Below, one piece after another: positions 11,700 through 22,100 of a stretch of DNA of 26,309 bases. The DNA comes from Heterotrichella gracilis (lineage: Eukaryota > Sar > Xanthophyceae > Tribonematales > Xanthonemataceae), in NCBI GenBank assembly GCA_032358255.1, contig JAULBX010028858.1, positions 1-26,309 on the forward strand, read 5' to 3'. Position numbers and translations under genes: made by a program. Position 1 is the first letter of the stretch, and every line of letters starts with the position of its first letter. The notes under the pieces were generated by a model. That model was not told the origin of the DNA and did not search any database. It was given only the letters and a program-made list of their open reading frames with translations.

Positions 11700-13446
11700 T
11701 CAGAAACGGTAGCCATGCATGCCTGCCGGCGCCTTTGGCCAATGGCGCGCCTCTTCACCCACATTCCCAGCCAGCTTAGCCAGCCTGGCATGCAGCTGGT
11801 CTGGAGGACAGTACAGCTCAGGCCACACCTCTTCATCGAATGCGTGCACCCAGATGGCTTCATGGTTGCTGCCGGGAGGGGCAAAGCTCACCCACTCTGG
11901 AGGAACCAAGCTTACCCGATCAGGACAGTACTCCAGCTTGTCCCACACCCACAGCAGCACATCGGCCACAGCGCGCCAGTCCACGTCTGCCGGCAGAACA
12001 GGTGGAGCCAGTGCACAGTAGCGGAGTCCCCCGGGCGCGCCGCGAGGCGGTACACTGTCACGGACGGGTCCCCACACAGCCAGCCGGTGCAGCGGGTCTG
12101 CCTTCACCCAGTACTGGCCCATCGCCAGCCCAATGCCCACGCTGCACCCCGGGCAATCCACCACGCACAGCTGCCCAGGCTGCCCTGTCCCGTGGCGCAC
12201 CCGCAGCTGGCGCAGGTTGGTGAGCCTGGTGATATCTACTGGTAGCTCCATGCGGTGCCCCATGTGGTACAATTCGAGGTGGGTGAGGCCCGTGAGAGAA
12301 GCCAGCCCCTCACCCGCATCAATGTGCACCGAGCCCCGAATATTGTAAATCACCGTCAGCCGCCGCAGGGTGGTCAGCAACCTCAATGCTTCAGGCAGCA
12401 TTGGCAGCAGCTCGGGTTTCTCCTCGTCATCTGCCCAGCTCATCCACCCTGGAATTAGTCACGATCAGCTCCAGCGTTGTGAGGAGTGACAGCTGCGAGA
12501 GGCCGGTAATGGAGGCAGCGGCATCTGGGGTCATGGGAGCAAACTTGGTCAAGCTGAGCTCCGCAAGGTTGGGAAGGTCCCTCCCCACGTCTTGCAGCAG
12601 CGGCATCGCCAATGGTGGGTCCAACACGTTTCGATGACACCCAAACACCAGGCGGGTAAGGCTGCTGCAGGCGCTGATGGGCAGCGGGCGAGGCTGGCCA
12701 AACCCCTCCCCCTCCTCCTCCTCCTCCCACACATCCACCTCATCCTCTGCATCCTGGCACTGGTAGGTGACCGCAAGTTCCTCACCGAACTGCACCGCCA
12801 GGGAAGCCAGCCTGGGAAAGTTGGCCAGCTTGGACGGCGTAGGCAGGTCATCGAGGCTCAAAGAGGTGAGGGCAGTCAGGCTGTGCAGCTCATCCGCGGC
12901 ATCCTGGTTCTGCTGCCAGTAGCTGCGCGCTTGCTGCTGGGGAATGGATGTGCTGCGGGTCACAACCAGCTCCAGCTCCAGATGCTGCAGGCGGGTGAGT
13001 GTCCCCAGCGCTGCCAGCCCCTGGTGCAGGTCCTCCATGCCTCCCATGAGGGACCCGCGCACGCCGGTGAGCGAAAGGTGGGCGAGGCTGGTGCAGGCGG
13101 CTATCCCTGGGAGGTGGTCTACCCTGAGCCACTGGACCTCCAGGTGGGTCAGATGGCTGAATTGCTCCAGCACTGGCACGTACGCGGGGAGCTCTGGCAA
13201 GGTGAGGTGGCGCACCGCGGGGAGGAGGGACACCAGCCAGAGCGGATGCGGCATGGCGTCTGGGAGATCGGCGAGCGGCAGGTGCGCCCACATGGCCGAG
13301 GGCTGTTGAGTGAGCTGGTGCCAGTGCTTGCACACCGCGGGGAGGGTGGTGATGCGCTGGAGGATGGGGAGGGGGCCGAAGATGCGCAGGATGATGTCAT
13401 CGGGGAGGTCGGAGAAGCCTACGGCTTGCTGGCGGGGCTGCGCCAT
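11700..13446 (-). CDS. F-box / leucine-rich-repeat protein, frame broken by one base
   Basis: From the ATG at 13446 (context CACCATGG) the protein starts with an F-box: FSDLPDDIILRIF at about residues 11-23, then LPAVCKHWHQLTQQPSAMW. Many leucine-rich segments follow (HLTHLEVQWLRVDHLPGI, SLAHLSLTGV, ALTSLSLDDLP, NLAELSLTKFAP, LTTLRRLTVI, LTHLELYHMG, LTNLRQLRV), broken by an acidic stretch with a run of glutamates. Such proteins are substrate adaptors of SCF ubiquitin ligases. The first frame stops at 12427 after ..TNSRVDELGR; the second, open from 12443 to 11700, continues the same leucine-rich pattern. Removing one G in the GGGTGG near 12450 joins them into about 581 residues. No GT-AG intron of usable length explains the shift. 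It is a pseudogene mutation, a sequencing error or, less likely, two separate genes. An upstream in-frame start at 13578 exists but has no recognisable content. Confidence 0.8.
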
Positions 13447-14671
13447 GGTGCGCGGTAGGACCTTGGAGGATCTGGGCGAGGGGGAGCAGGTCAGAGGCAC
13501 GGCGGTACTTCCAAGCATAAGCGAGGGGCTTGGAGAGCAAGAGTGCTTCCTGCAGGCGGGGCAGTGAGCTTTAATCATGTGGTTGTCACTCCAACATATT
13601 AGGTACGTTGCAATATGTGATCCCTAGAAGTGGTGTACGAAACCCTTCAGTGTGCAGCCCGCAGCACAAAATGCAGTAATAAAAGAACACTCATCTAAAC
13701 AACCAACTGCTGCTACTAATACTGCTGTGCCATGGCCCCTGCCTAGAAACAGTGCCAAGGAGGTGCAAGAGTGATGCATGGCTTTAGCCCCTCGCTAACT
13801 CATCAATAGCCCGCCAAGTTGTGGTGTCTTGAGAAGGATATATCTAGAAAAACGTTGGCAACCATGCATCCCATTGCAATGCATCTCATCTCAATGCATG
13901 CATCCCTAATGCATGCATATGAATGGGTGTGCGCATGAAGTGTAAGAAGCACGGTGGCGCAGCTAAAGATTGAACATGACCTAGTCTAATCAGCATTCAC
14001 CGAGCTGCGTCGCGTCAAAATTTCCAAGTACTTCTAAAGATACTGATGCTGATCACCCAAGCTAAAACTGAAACCGCAAGCGCTTAACTTGTCAAACGGC
14101 AACCCTCGACCAAGCAAAAGATTTCAACGTACCTGCTTGCTGGCCGACAACCCTGCTCAGCTGCCTCTGCCGAGGCACAGTTGGGTTGTCAGTCGACTGC
14201 ACATGTCCGTTTGTGAGCTCAGGTTGCGGTTTGTAGCAGAGTGGGCACACGGTTTGTCAAACAATCGTGCCAATCTGAGGCGAACTAGGAAGTGTATTCA
14301 CTTCATGGTATCCAGTGTGACACGTCAAGTAAGGATAAGTAGCCTCGCTTGCCCTGCTTAAGGCCTGGTGTTGTCAGGGGGGAAAATCAATGAACGGAAT
14401 ATGGGAATACTGCTATAGCTAGGTTTCAAAATCTACCTCTACTCATTACATAGCACTGTCAACTGAAGTCGGTCCTCCCACATCCGTGCTGTGCAACAGC
14501 CACTAGCTCTATTCTAAAGCTGACCCAATTGCCAAGCACCCCCAGAATACCAGCCCGGTTGAACAGTCTTGCAGCCTGTGTGACTGGCGCCAGGCAAAGG
14601 CAAAGCATTAAAGTTGTTGCAACCTGCTGTCTCCCCAAGCACCCTAAAAGTTGAGCAGTGTCTTTCAAGGC
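13447..14671. other. Divergent intergenic region
   Basis: The region lies between the divergently transcribed F-box/LRR gene and holocarboxylase synthetase gene, so it should hold both promoters. I recognise no coding sequence, TATA box or RNA gene. It contains an ATGCAT cluster (13864-13918). Confidence 0.45.
13864..13918. repeat. Cluster of six palindromic ATGCAT motifs
   Basis: ATGCAT occurs at 13864, 13879, 13894, 13898, 13909 and 13913, six times in 55 bases, two pairs overlapping as ATGCATGCAT. Flanks are partly repeated (CCATTGCAATGCATCTCATC type), so the array may have grown by slippage. It lies in the divergent promoter region, so a regulatory role is possible but not shown. Confidence 0.6.
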
Positions 14672-17600
14672 ATGTTCAAGTTAGCCTCTGCCCTGCACAC
14701 CAGCCGTGTCAGCATCGCATTGGTTACAAGGCAGGCAGCACTGCGAAAGAGGAAGACCATGGCAATGACACAGGCAGTGTCCCAGCAACAGGCCTTTGAG
14801 GCACGGGTGTTCATCAGAAACGGGGCAGACATGGCGGAGCTGGGCTTGGTAGCCAACCAGGTGAGACAGCCACTAGCCCGACCCACGTCTGCATGCTCAG
14901 CACTCCACCCGCATATGCATGCAAACATACATCCCCTCCCACCCCAACTCTGACCCGGTATCCCTAACCCTGCCTGCGCGTTTCTGTAACACGGGTGGGT
15001 ATGGGTTGTCGCGTGGGTAGTGCTTCCAGCTTAGCTTCGCATTGGCTGTATCCACCACTTAAACCCCTAAACCCTAAACCCTAAATCACCATAATCCCCA
15101 GGAGCTGCCGGTGCCCATCCCACCCGACGCCACCGGCGCAGTCACGCTGGTGGAGTCACACACCCACAGCCCTGGCAGCACATTTGACGCATCCGCCTAC
15201 TTCCACCACCTGCGCACCACCAGCCTGGGCCACTGCCTGCTCACAGCCGATACCCTGCCCTCCACGCAAGTGCTCCTGCAGCAGCACGCAGCCAGGCTAC
15301 CCGATGGACTGGTGTGCGTGGCGGACCGCCAGGTGTCAGGCAAAGGTAGATGGGGCTGGCCCACACACGAGGCATTTTGTTCAGCTGGCAGGACACCATG
15401 GAATGGGCAAGCCTGTCAGCTTGCCTCGCGCATTGTTTACTCAGTTGACATCCTTTCATACTGCGCTGGTGCTGAACCAGGTGCAAACAGGCTTCCAAAT
15501 TCCAGATGTAGGACCCTAAGCCCTATGACCGGCTTGTAAATTGATGGTTAGATATCAGTGTGTGCCGTGCCGAACCTGATACAGGACGCGTTGTGATGTG
15601 CAGGCAGGGGGGGGAACCAATGGGAGTCGCCTCCTGGCTGCCTCATGTTTTCACTGGTGAAGACACTGCATCTGTCAGGTAGGTCTTGGTGGCGCTGGAG
15701 CGATGGACACCACAGTGTCATTGGATTTGCATTATACACTAAATCCCTACCCTGGTCCCCCTGGCCCCATTATTAGCATCACTAATTGCCCACATGGACA
15801 TGCGCTCACGCGGGTGCTGCTTTGTCAGTCAATCTGTCATTGTGCACATGGACAGCTGTGATGTGGCTGTTGCCTGCCTTGTAAACAATAAGTTACAAGC
15901 TGCCGTTGCACACATTGACAGACATGCAGGTGACGCGTTGCCTTCAACCTGTTGTTGCGAACATGGACAGGCGCTGATTTGGGTGCCCCCTAGTGCAGGG
16001 CTGCGGTTGCCGTTTGTGCAGTACGTAGTGTCCCTGGCCATCGTGCAGGCCATACAGGAGCTAGCGGGGCCGCGGTTGCAGGTGCGTGCATGGGGCGGCA
16101 AACCCCAAACCCTAAATCCAAAACCCTTGCACACGCTTAACTCATGAAAGAGTAGGCTGAGGGTGCACATGCCTTGATGCACTTGCTGCCGCTTGGATAG
16201 GGGCAGTTTTGTCGCATTACAGTATTCATGGATGTACTTGCAATGTCTGAGCCATACATAAGCTGGTTGTGGAGCCCACAGGCCGACATCTGGTGAGCGC
16301 CCCACCCCGGGACCCTAAATTTTAAATCCAAGATGTCCACCTGTTCCGCATGCACCCCCAAGCCCTCAACCCTTGCACCCAAACCCTGCACGCAGGGCCG
16401 CCAGGTTGACGTGCGCATCATGTGGCCCAATGACCTGTACCGCAGCACTTTGAAACCCTAAACCCTAGCCCTCAAACCCTGCATGCAGGGCCGCCAGGTC
16501 GACGTGCGCATCAAGTGGCCCAACGACCTGTACAGCGGGGGCCTCAAGCTTGGGGGCATCCTGTGCCACTCCACATGGAGGGACAAGGCATTTGTGCTGG
16601 TAGTGGGTGTGGGGCTCAACCTCAGCAACTCCACACCCACCACATGCGTGAACGACCTGCTGGTGGCGGGGGGTGGAGCGGAGGTGCAGCGGGTGGAGCG
16701 GGAGGTGGGTGGGTGTGGTTTTGTCGGTGGGGTGTGTGGTGGTGGTGGTGGTGGCAAGGCTGGAAAGGTACCATAATGGAAGGAGATGAGGGCGCATGAG
16801 GGAGTGGGATGGTTTGGAAGGTGGGGGGTGATTCCCAGGATGAGATGCTTCCTCACTTTGTCTATCTGTTAAAATCTCAAACCTCTCCCGTTGCACTTTT
16901 TGTTCGCGTACAGTAACCCCACACTAGCTTCATGCCGGTGTTGATTTGTAGCGGCCACCAATGGGGCGTAGGACCACCCTCCCTTTGCCACCCCACATGA
17001 CACCCCGCACCCGCCCACCCCTTGCTGCAGGAGCTGCTTGCTGCCATCATCACGCGCACCGAGGCCCTGCTTGAGGTGCTCACCCACCAGGGCTTTGAGC
17101 CGCTGAGGGACAGCTATGAGCAGGCGTGGCTGCACTCTGGGCAACAGGTGCGGCCCATGCAAGCACGCACCGCACTATCAGCAGCACGTCTAGGACTACA
17201 TGCCAAACATAAAGGTTTGCTTCAGCTATGTGGATGTGAATGGGGAAATGGCCAATGGGTACTATTCATTTACTAAAAGGTTATGGGTACAGCGTAATGA
17301 TGCGATTTGTGCTAACATGGTAAGAGTTCTGAAATTTATTAGCATTAATTTAACAGGCACAGTAAAAGTGCAGGCCACACTTATGTATTTAGCAAGCTTT
17401 AGAGTGATCACAGCCTCAAACCCGCTTATTCATACCCATACCCACACCCAAACACGCTGCGCTGCTGCCAGGTGGCGTTAGAGGAGGCAGGTGAGGATGG
17501 AAGCATGCGGCGCGTGTCGCTGACCGTCCTTGGCCTCACGCCCTCAGGGTACTTGCACGCCACCGATGAGGGGGGGGAGCGATACGAGCTGCACCCAGAT

Positions 17601-18361
17601 GGAAACAGGTGGGGTTGGGCTAGGGTTGGGGACCCCCAGGTGCTCGGTGCTGACACCTGTCCACAGGTCGCACAACTGTCCATCAAATACAAGCTGCCCA
17701 CACACCTATCAAATTGTTGCTGCTCATAAAACCCACATTACCAACACCACTGTAATCGTCGTGGGTGCGGATTTTCCCACGCTGTTGGATGGGTGCAGCT
17801 GTGATTGCAAATAACCTATCATTGTGTTTGCCTGCACATCCTGCTATAAGAAATGTGCCTGGCTTCAAGTAGCACCTGGTCCATGCGGACGATTGATGCA
17901 TGTGCATGCAACTCAGGGTTGCCGTGCAATGCGTGGGCGTTCAGATGAGAGCGACGCTTGGCATGCCTGGTTGTGAATGGTCGTGTGGGATGGAACACGG
18001 GCATGGGATTGAGTAGTCATGTGGTCTTGGTTATTTGGGCCATATGCATGGGTGCATGTGCCCCCCTGGAGCACATAAAAGGGGGGCGTGTGACAGGGAA
18101 TGGGCTTTGAGGCATGCGCATGCACCGGTAACACATCTCCCATCCCATGCATTCCATATGGATTTGCCTGCTGTTCGATCATTGTATGCCAGGTTGCGCA
18201 CAACCCCCTATGCCAGAAATGAAGTAGGAGGGGCTGTACATGTTTACTGAGGGGGGCTGATTGCTGGACCGGGCATTTCAACGTGTTTGTGTTAATCAAC
18301 TGCTGTGTCCCTTTGCAGCCTTGACTTCTTCCAAGGACTGATCCGGCGCAAGATGCAGTGA
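14672..18361 (+). CDS. HCS1: Holocarboxylase synthetase (biotin-protein ligase), 8 exons
   Basis: Exons: 14672-14860, 15102-15345, 15604-15678, 15999-16081, 16489-16704, 17031-17147, 17472-17608, 18319-18361. Phases agree throughout and give 367 residues, the length of the Arabidopsis enzyme. It makes biotinyl-5'-AMP from biotin and ATP and transfers biotin to a lysine of carboxylases such as acetyl-CoA carboxylase. Motifs: SGKGRGGNQW (142-151, biotinyl-AMP loop), ESPPGCLMFS, VQYVVSLA, the catalytic KWPND with Lys206, LKLGGIL, GVGLNLSN, and the C-terminal ELHPDGNS and LDFFQGLIRRKM typical of plant enzymes. The N-terminus (MFKLASALHTSRVSIALVTR) is basic, rich in Ser/Ala and free of acidic residues, so organellar targeting is likely. 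Exon 3 starts at 15604, not at the nearby AG at 15606-15607, because only that choice restores KGRGGN. The 710-base last intron (17609-18318) shows nothing else. Confidence 0.95.
15061..15085. repeat. Telomere-like CCCTAAA tract before biotin-ligase exon 2
   Basis: Three units close to CCCTAAA stand in tandem and end 16 bases before the exon 2 acceptor (exon starts at 15102). The CTAAA units could serve as branch point and the C-rich units as pyrimidine tract; this is inference. Confidence 0.75.
16381..16440 (+). pseudogene. Decayed duplicate of the biotin-ligase active-site exon
   Basis: These 60 bases match 16474-16533 with four mismatches, at an offset of 93. The copy keeps the CAG acceptor (exon-like part from 16396) and encodes GRQVDVRIMWPNDLY, where the functional copy has RIKWPND. 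The catalytic lysine codon AAG is ATG here. After TAC the frame runs seven codons to a TAA at 16459-16461 and there is no obvious donor, so inclusion would truncate the enzyme. The phase fits exon 4 as well as the true exon does. Confidence 0.85.
16453..16480. repeat. Telomere-like tract between the duplicated exon copies
   Basis: AAACCCTAAACCCTAGCCCT and a further AAACCCT lie between the decayed copy and the functional exon 5, ending eight bases before the exon 5 acceptor. Similar but more degenerate pieces lie upstream of the decayed copy at 16100-16127 and 16311-16325. Confidence 0.7.
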
Positions 18362-18776
18362 GATGCCAGCCGGAGGGGCTGGTGCTGGGATGAAACAACT
18401 CTTGAGCACTCAACACCATTGATTAATTGAAGTGCCTGGGGTTGGTGACCAGGTTCAAGCAGGGTACCAACGGGTGTGGCCAGGAATTGCCGGCAATACT
18501 TTGCACCTAAGGGCTGGTCCTGTGTGCTACAGCATGGCTTCATAGCAGTCTGGCGGCATTACAACTAGTACTTGGAACAGGGACAGGGAACTGCCTTCCA
18601 CTTCATGGACTTCACGCCATAGCGGCGCTTCAAAGCAAGTTTTGCTTATTGTCCATATTTTTCGCCAGCTGCATTCGCTTCACGGACCGGTCCTTCTCGT
18701 TTTCCTTTCACCTTCCAGAAGCCTGGTGTTGGGCTGCCATAACTCGTTGCCTCCCAAACAGCGCTGTGCTCAAATG

Positions 18777-18781
18777 TGTAA
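18777..18781 (+). promoter_or_regulatory. Possible TGTAA polyadenylation signal
   Basis: TGTAA is the usual polyadenylation signal in chlorophyte algae. This is a plus-strand match 416 bases after the biotin-ligase stop, a plausible 3' untranslated length for such genes. A five-base match is expected by chance about once per kilobase, so support is weak. Confidence 0.3.
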
Positions 18782-18805
18782 AACCCTAGGAAGCAGAAAA
18801 CCCTA

Positions 18806-18946
18806 ATGGCAACAATGCCCGGCCGCCATAATTGTATCATCCGTTCCCTTGTGGCTAAAACGTGGATAGGGCCCACAGATATCTGGCCTGCACAAACCCA
18901 CTTCACCAGCGCAAACTGCCGTCTTTCGAACGTCGAAATTGCTGCA
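18806..18946 (+). other. Possible upstream coding exon of the Mg transporter
   Basis: An ATG at 18806 opens a frame of 47 codons that ends at a strong donor, GCA|GTAAGT, at 18947. Splicing to the AG at 19012-19013 (67-base intron) enters the transporter frame without a stop, adding about 83 residues before Met at 19122. Splicing instead to the pyrimidine-rich CCCATTAG at 19000 (54-base intron) gives a short upstream open frame that stops. So this may be a 5' leader intron, a transit-peptide exon, or chance. Confidence 0.35.
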
Positions 18947-19121
18947 GTAAGTGTACGAGAACAATTCTCTTCACTGTCTGCCTCACTGCCTTCCCATTAG
19001 CTGCTGTGGGCAGCTGCACACTGCCTGGTCAAGGGCGACACTTTCGAAACTTGAACCTACATGGTGTTGCCAAGCTAAATACTGCCTCGATACATTGCCC
19101 AGCTGCGTTGGCAGCGGCGCC

Positions 19122-22100
19122 ATGGAAGCCCATGTATTGTCAAACTCCACAGCATGCTTCCTATCGGGCTTGCGCCACCGCAGCATTTGCCTTCCTAGGG
19201 ACCACATAGGCCTGGCCAGGTTTGAACGGAATGTATCTCGCCATGCGTCTTCTTTTGGCCCACAGCCCCACAGCGGGCCCTCCTCCTTCCTCAGAAGGGG
19301 CGAACTGCTCCACCGCCACACGTTGGAGAGGGAGGTTAGCGTTTCTGACGCTGCCCTCCATTCCTCGAGGCCCAGTGGGGCAGGGACGGTGCAAGAGGAG
19401 GGCCCGAGCGCGCCCTTCCTACCACCAGGCGTGTTCCAGAACGCACTGACCGAGATGGACCTCTACCCAACGGTGACCAGCACCATGGACGAGGGGGATG
19501 GGTCGGATGGCATGGGGCCGGACTTTGTTGACCTGAATATGGAGCAGAGCGCAGCATCCTCGGTGGGCAGGGCTGTGTATGAGGTATGCATATATCACCA
19601 ACTTCCCAACCGTGCACCAGCACCAGGTGGCGTGGATTTGCAGCCCAGATTGCCACTGGTTTCGTTGCTGTTTTGAGTTTCTAGTTTGGCACAAAACCCT
19701 GGGGCCAGCAGCACGAGATCTGTATGCACCTTGACATGGCAGCTGCACTGTTACTGGCATGGGCTGTGTAGGTGTCTGTCAACCAGCCCTAGACAATGGC
19801 TGCTTGATTCACACTACACAACAGACATAAACACTGCACCAAAAGTTCCTGCGGGTTGATCTGGTGTGCAGATGAGACAGCCTTAGCACTGGATTGTGCT
19901 TGCATTGCACTCTACCTGGTCGGTAGCAGTCACCGTCAACCAGCCCTAGAAACTGCTACCCACAACAAAACCCCACAGCACAAGCCCACAACACACGGCG
20001 AACGCAAGCACTTGTTTTATAGGTGCTGCGGATAGATCTGGCTGGCAAGACGCGGCGGATATATGTGAAGAAGCGGGACCTGCTGCGTGCCAATGGGCTG
20101 CAACCGCGCGACCTGCGGCGCATAGACCCCTCGCTCAGCCTCACCAAGACCTCGCCCACGCTCACCGTGAAGGAGAATGTGCTGCTTATCAACCTGGGCG
20201 GCGTCAGGTGGGGGCGCAATTAGGGTTTAGGGTTTGGGTCAGTAACTCTAAACCACAGTGTCAGGCGCACAGCTGGGTAACAACTGGAGACGTGTGATTT
20301 GGGGAATAGTGTTGAAATTTGTAATTAGTTGGTTGCGTGTGCACACGGCTTAAAAGCGTTGTTGCTGGGTCCTGCTGGGCGCTTGGGTCCTGCTGGTGAG
20401 TTTGCAGGGTTTGAATCCCTGGTATGGTGTCGTTGTCACTCCCATCTTGCACAGGGTGAAATGGCCCACGTGAGGCGCATTCATTCGCTTGCCAGCCAGC
20501 CTCAAAATTAACAACAGCGTCTTGCATACCCACAGCAACATCGCACACTCACATGGCTGGCAAATCGCCCCTCACAACCCATACACAAACCTGCATCCTC
20601 CCCACACCAAAATATCCCAGCACCACCCACCCAGGTTAACCCATCCACCCACCCCGCAACCCGCATCTCTCCCCGCAGGGCCATCGTGGCGGCGGACAAG
20701 TGCCTCCTGTTTGAGCCCAACAGCCCCAGCTCGCGCAAGTTCCTGGAGACGGTGGTGCCGCGCCTGGCGGCCAGTGCGGGTGCGCGCTTCCTGCTTGAGA
20801 ACCGCAGCCACTTCAAGGACGCGTTCCAGATGGAGGAGCACGAGGCGTCGCCCCCCTTTGAGCTGGAGATGCTGGAGGCGGCCATGATGGTGGCGACAGG
20901 TGGGTGCAACGGTGGGGTGGTGGAGGTGGGCGATTATGGGTAGGGCGGGGTTTGAGCTGTAGAGTGTTATGTGGAGGAGTACGAGACCTCACCTCTCCTT
21001 TGAGTTGGAGGTGGAGGGTGCGGCCAAGATGGTGGCAACAGGTGGATAGGGTTTGGGTACCGGTGTAAGGGTTTGGGTACCGGTGTAGGGTTTGGGTACC
21101 GGTGTATGGGTTCAAGGAATTCAGCATAGTGGAAGGTGGTTCAGGCGGCAATGGTGGTAGCGATCAGTGGGTTCATCACTATGTGGGGGCGGATGGCCAG
21201 GAGGAAGACGGTATTGGGGATGGCGACGAGTTGTGCAAGTGCTGTGTGGCATGTAGTGGAGGTGGTGGAGGGGGAGATTGATGCTGGCTGCCGGGGGCTG
21301 ATGCATGGGATCAGGTGGCCATGCGCTGCACCAGAAGCTGTGCATGGTGGTGTGTGTGCCAGGGGTTGTGCATGCGGTGAGGCTCATGGAGGGGGTGAAG
21401 GAGGGGGCCATGCGGGGCGATATGGCATGGCAGGCCAGGGACCCATTAACCCCCGTGCGTGGTTGATGTCGTCATAGTGCAGACTACACAGGGGGTGGCA
21501 TGCAGGGCGGGTGGATGCGGAAAATGTACTTGGGAGGGGCAGGGCAGGGGGGTGGATCCAACACCGTTCAGTGCGCTGTATCCATTATGAGCACTGAACG
21601 GTGTTGGTTCCACATTGACTGTGGCACACATGGTGCCTGTGAGACAGGTTGGAGTGGTGTGCTGCACAAAATGGTGCTGGCGTTAGGTTCACGAGGAATT
21701 AGTTGTACAATGGTACCTCTTGATCTGACCATTCCAGATACCCCCGCCCATCCTTCCACCGGCCTCCCCACCACCCCACCATCCCCACCCTCCAGGCAAG
21801 CTGGACGCGGAGCTCCTTTCCGCCACCAAGCGCGTGAGCAACACGCTTCAGATGCTCCCCAAGGACATCAACCCAGTCAATCTGGAGGAGCTGAGGCGGG
21901 TGAAGCAGATGCTGGTGGAGCTGGAGTCAAAGGCGGACAACCTCAGGTGGGTGGCGGGGGTGGTGGGCGGGCTTGATGGTGGTGTGGTGGGTAATGGTGG
22001 AGCTTGAATCGAAGGCGGGCAAATCTCAGGTGGGGGGTGCACGGGGAAGGCCGTTGGAGGGCGGTGGGGGTGATGTGGGTGGTGGTGGTTTAGCTTGATC

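Larger units (their letters stand above)
18362..19121. other. Intergenic region between two plus-strand genes
   Basis: The region contains the biotin-ligase 3' untranslated region and the transporter promoter and leader. Apart from the possible upstream exon at 18806-18946 and the TGTAA at 18777-18781 I see no feature. Confidence 0.4.

Noticed and set aside
12592-13458. A 288-codon open frame on the plus strand across the F-box/LRR gene
   Set aside because: It is antisense to a gene with a clear F-box and leucine repeats, shows no family resemblance and has the biased composition expected of a shadow frame in GC-rich coding DNA.
14089-14361. A 90-codon plus-strand frame in the divergent intergenic region
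   Set aside because: It has no family resemblance and does not join in phase to biotin-ligase exon 1.
15061-15085. A true chromosome end or telomere junction suggested by CCCTAAA repeats
   Set aside because: Only two or three units are present at each site and unique gene sequence continues on both sides, so these are interstitial tracts.
17913-18419. A 168-codon minus-strand frame in the last biotin-ligase intron
   Set aside because: It overlaps the terminal coding exon on the other strand and shows no recognisable domain.
20400-20425. T-arm-like CAGGGTTTGAATCCCTG resembling part of a tRNA
   Set aside because: No matching acceptor stem, D-arm or anticodon arm is found in the 60 bases upstream.
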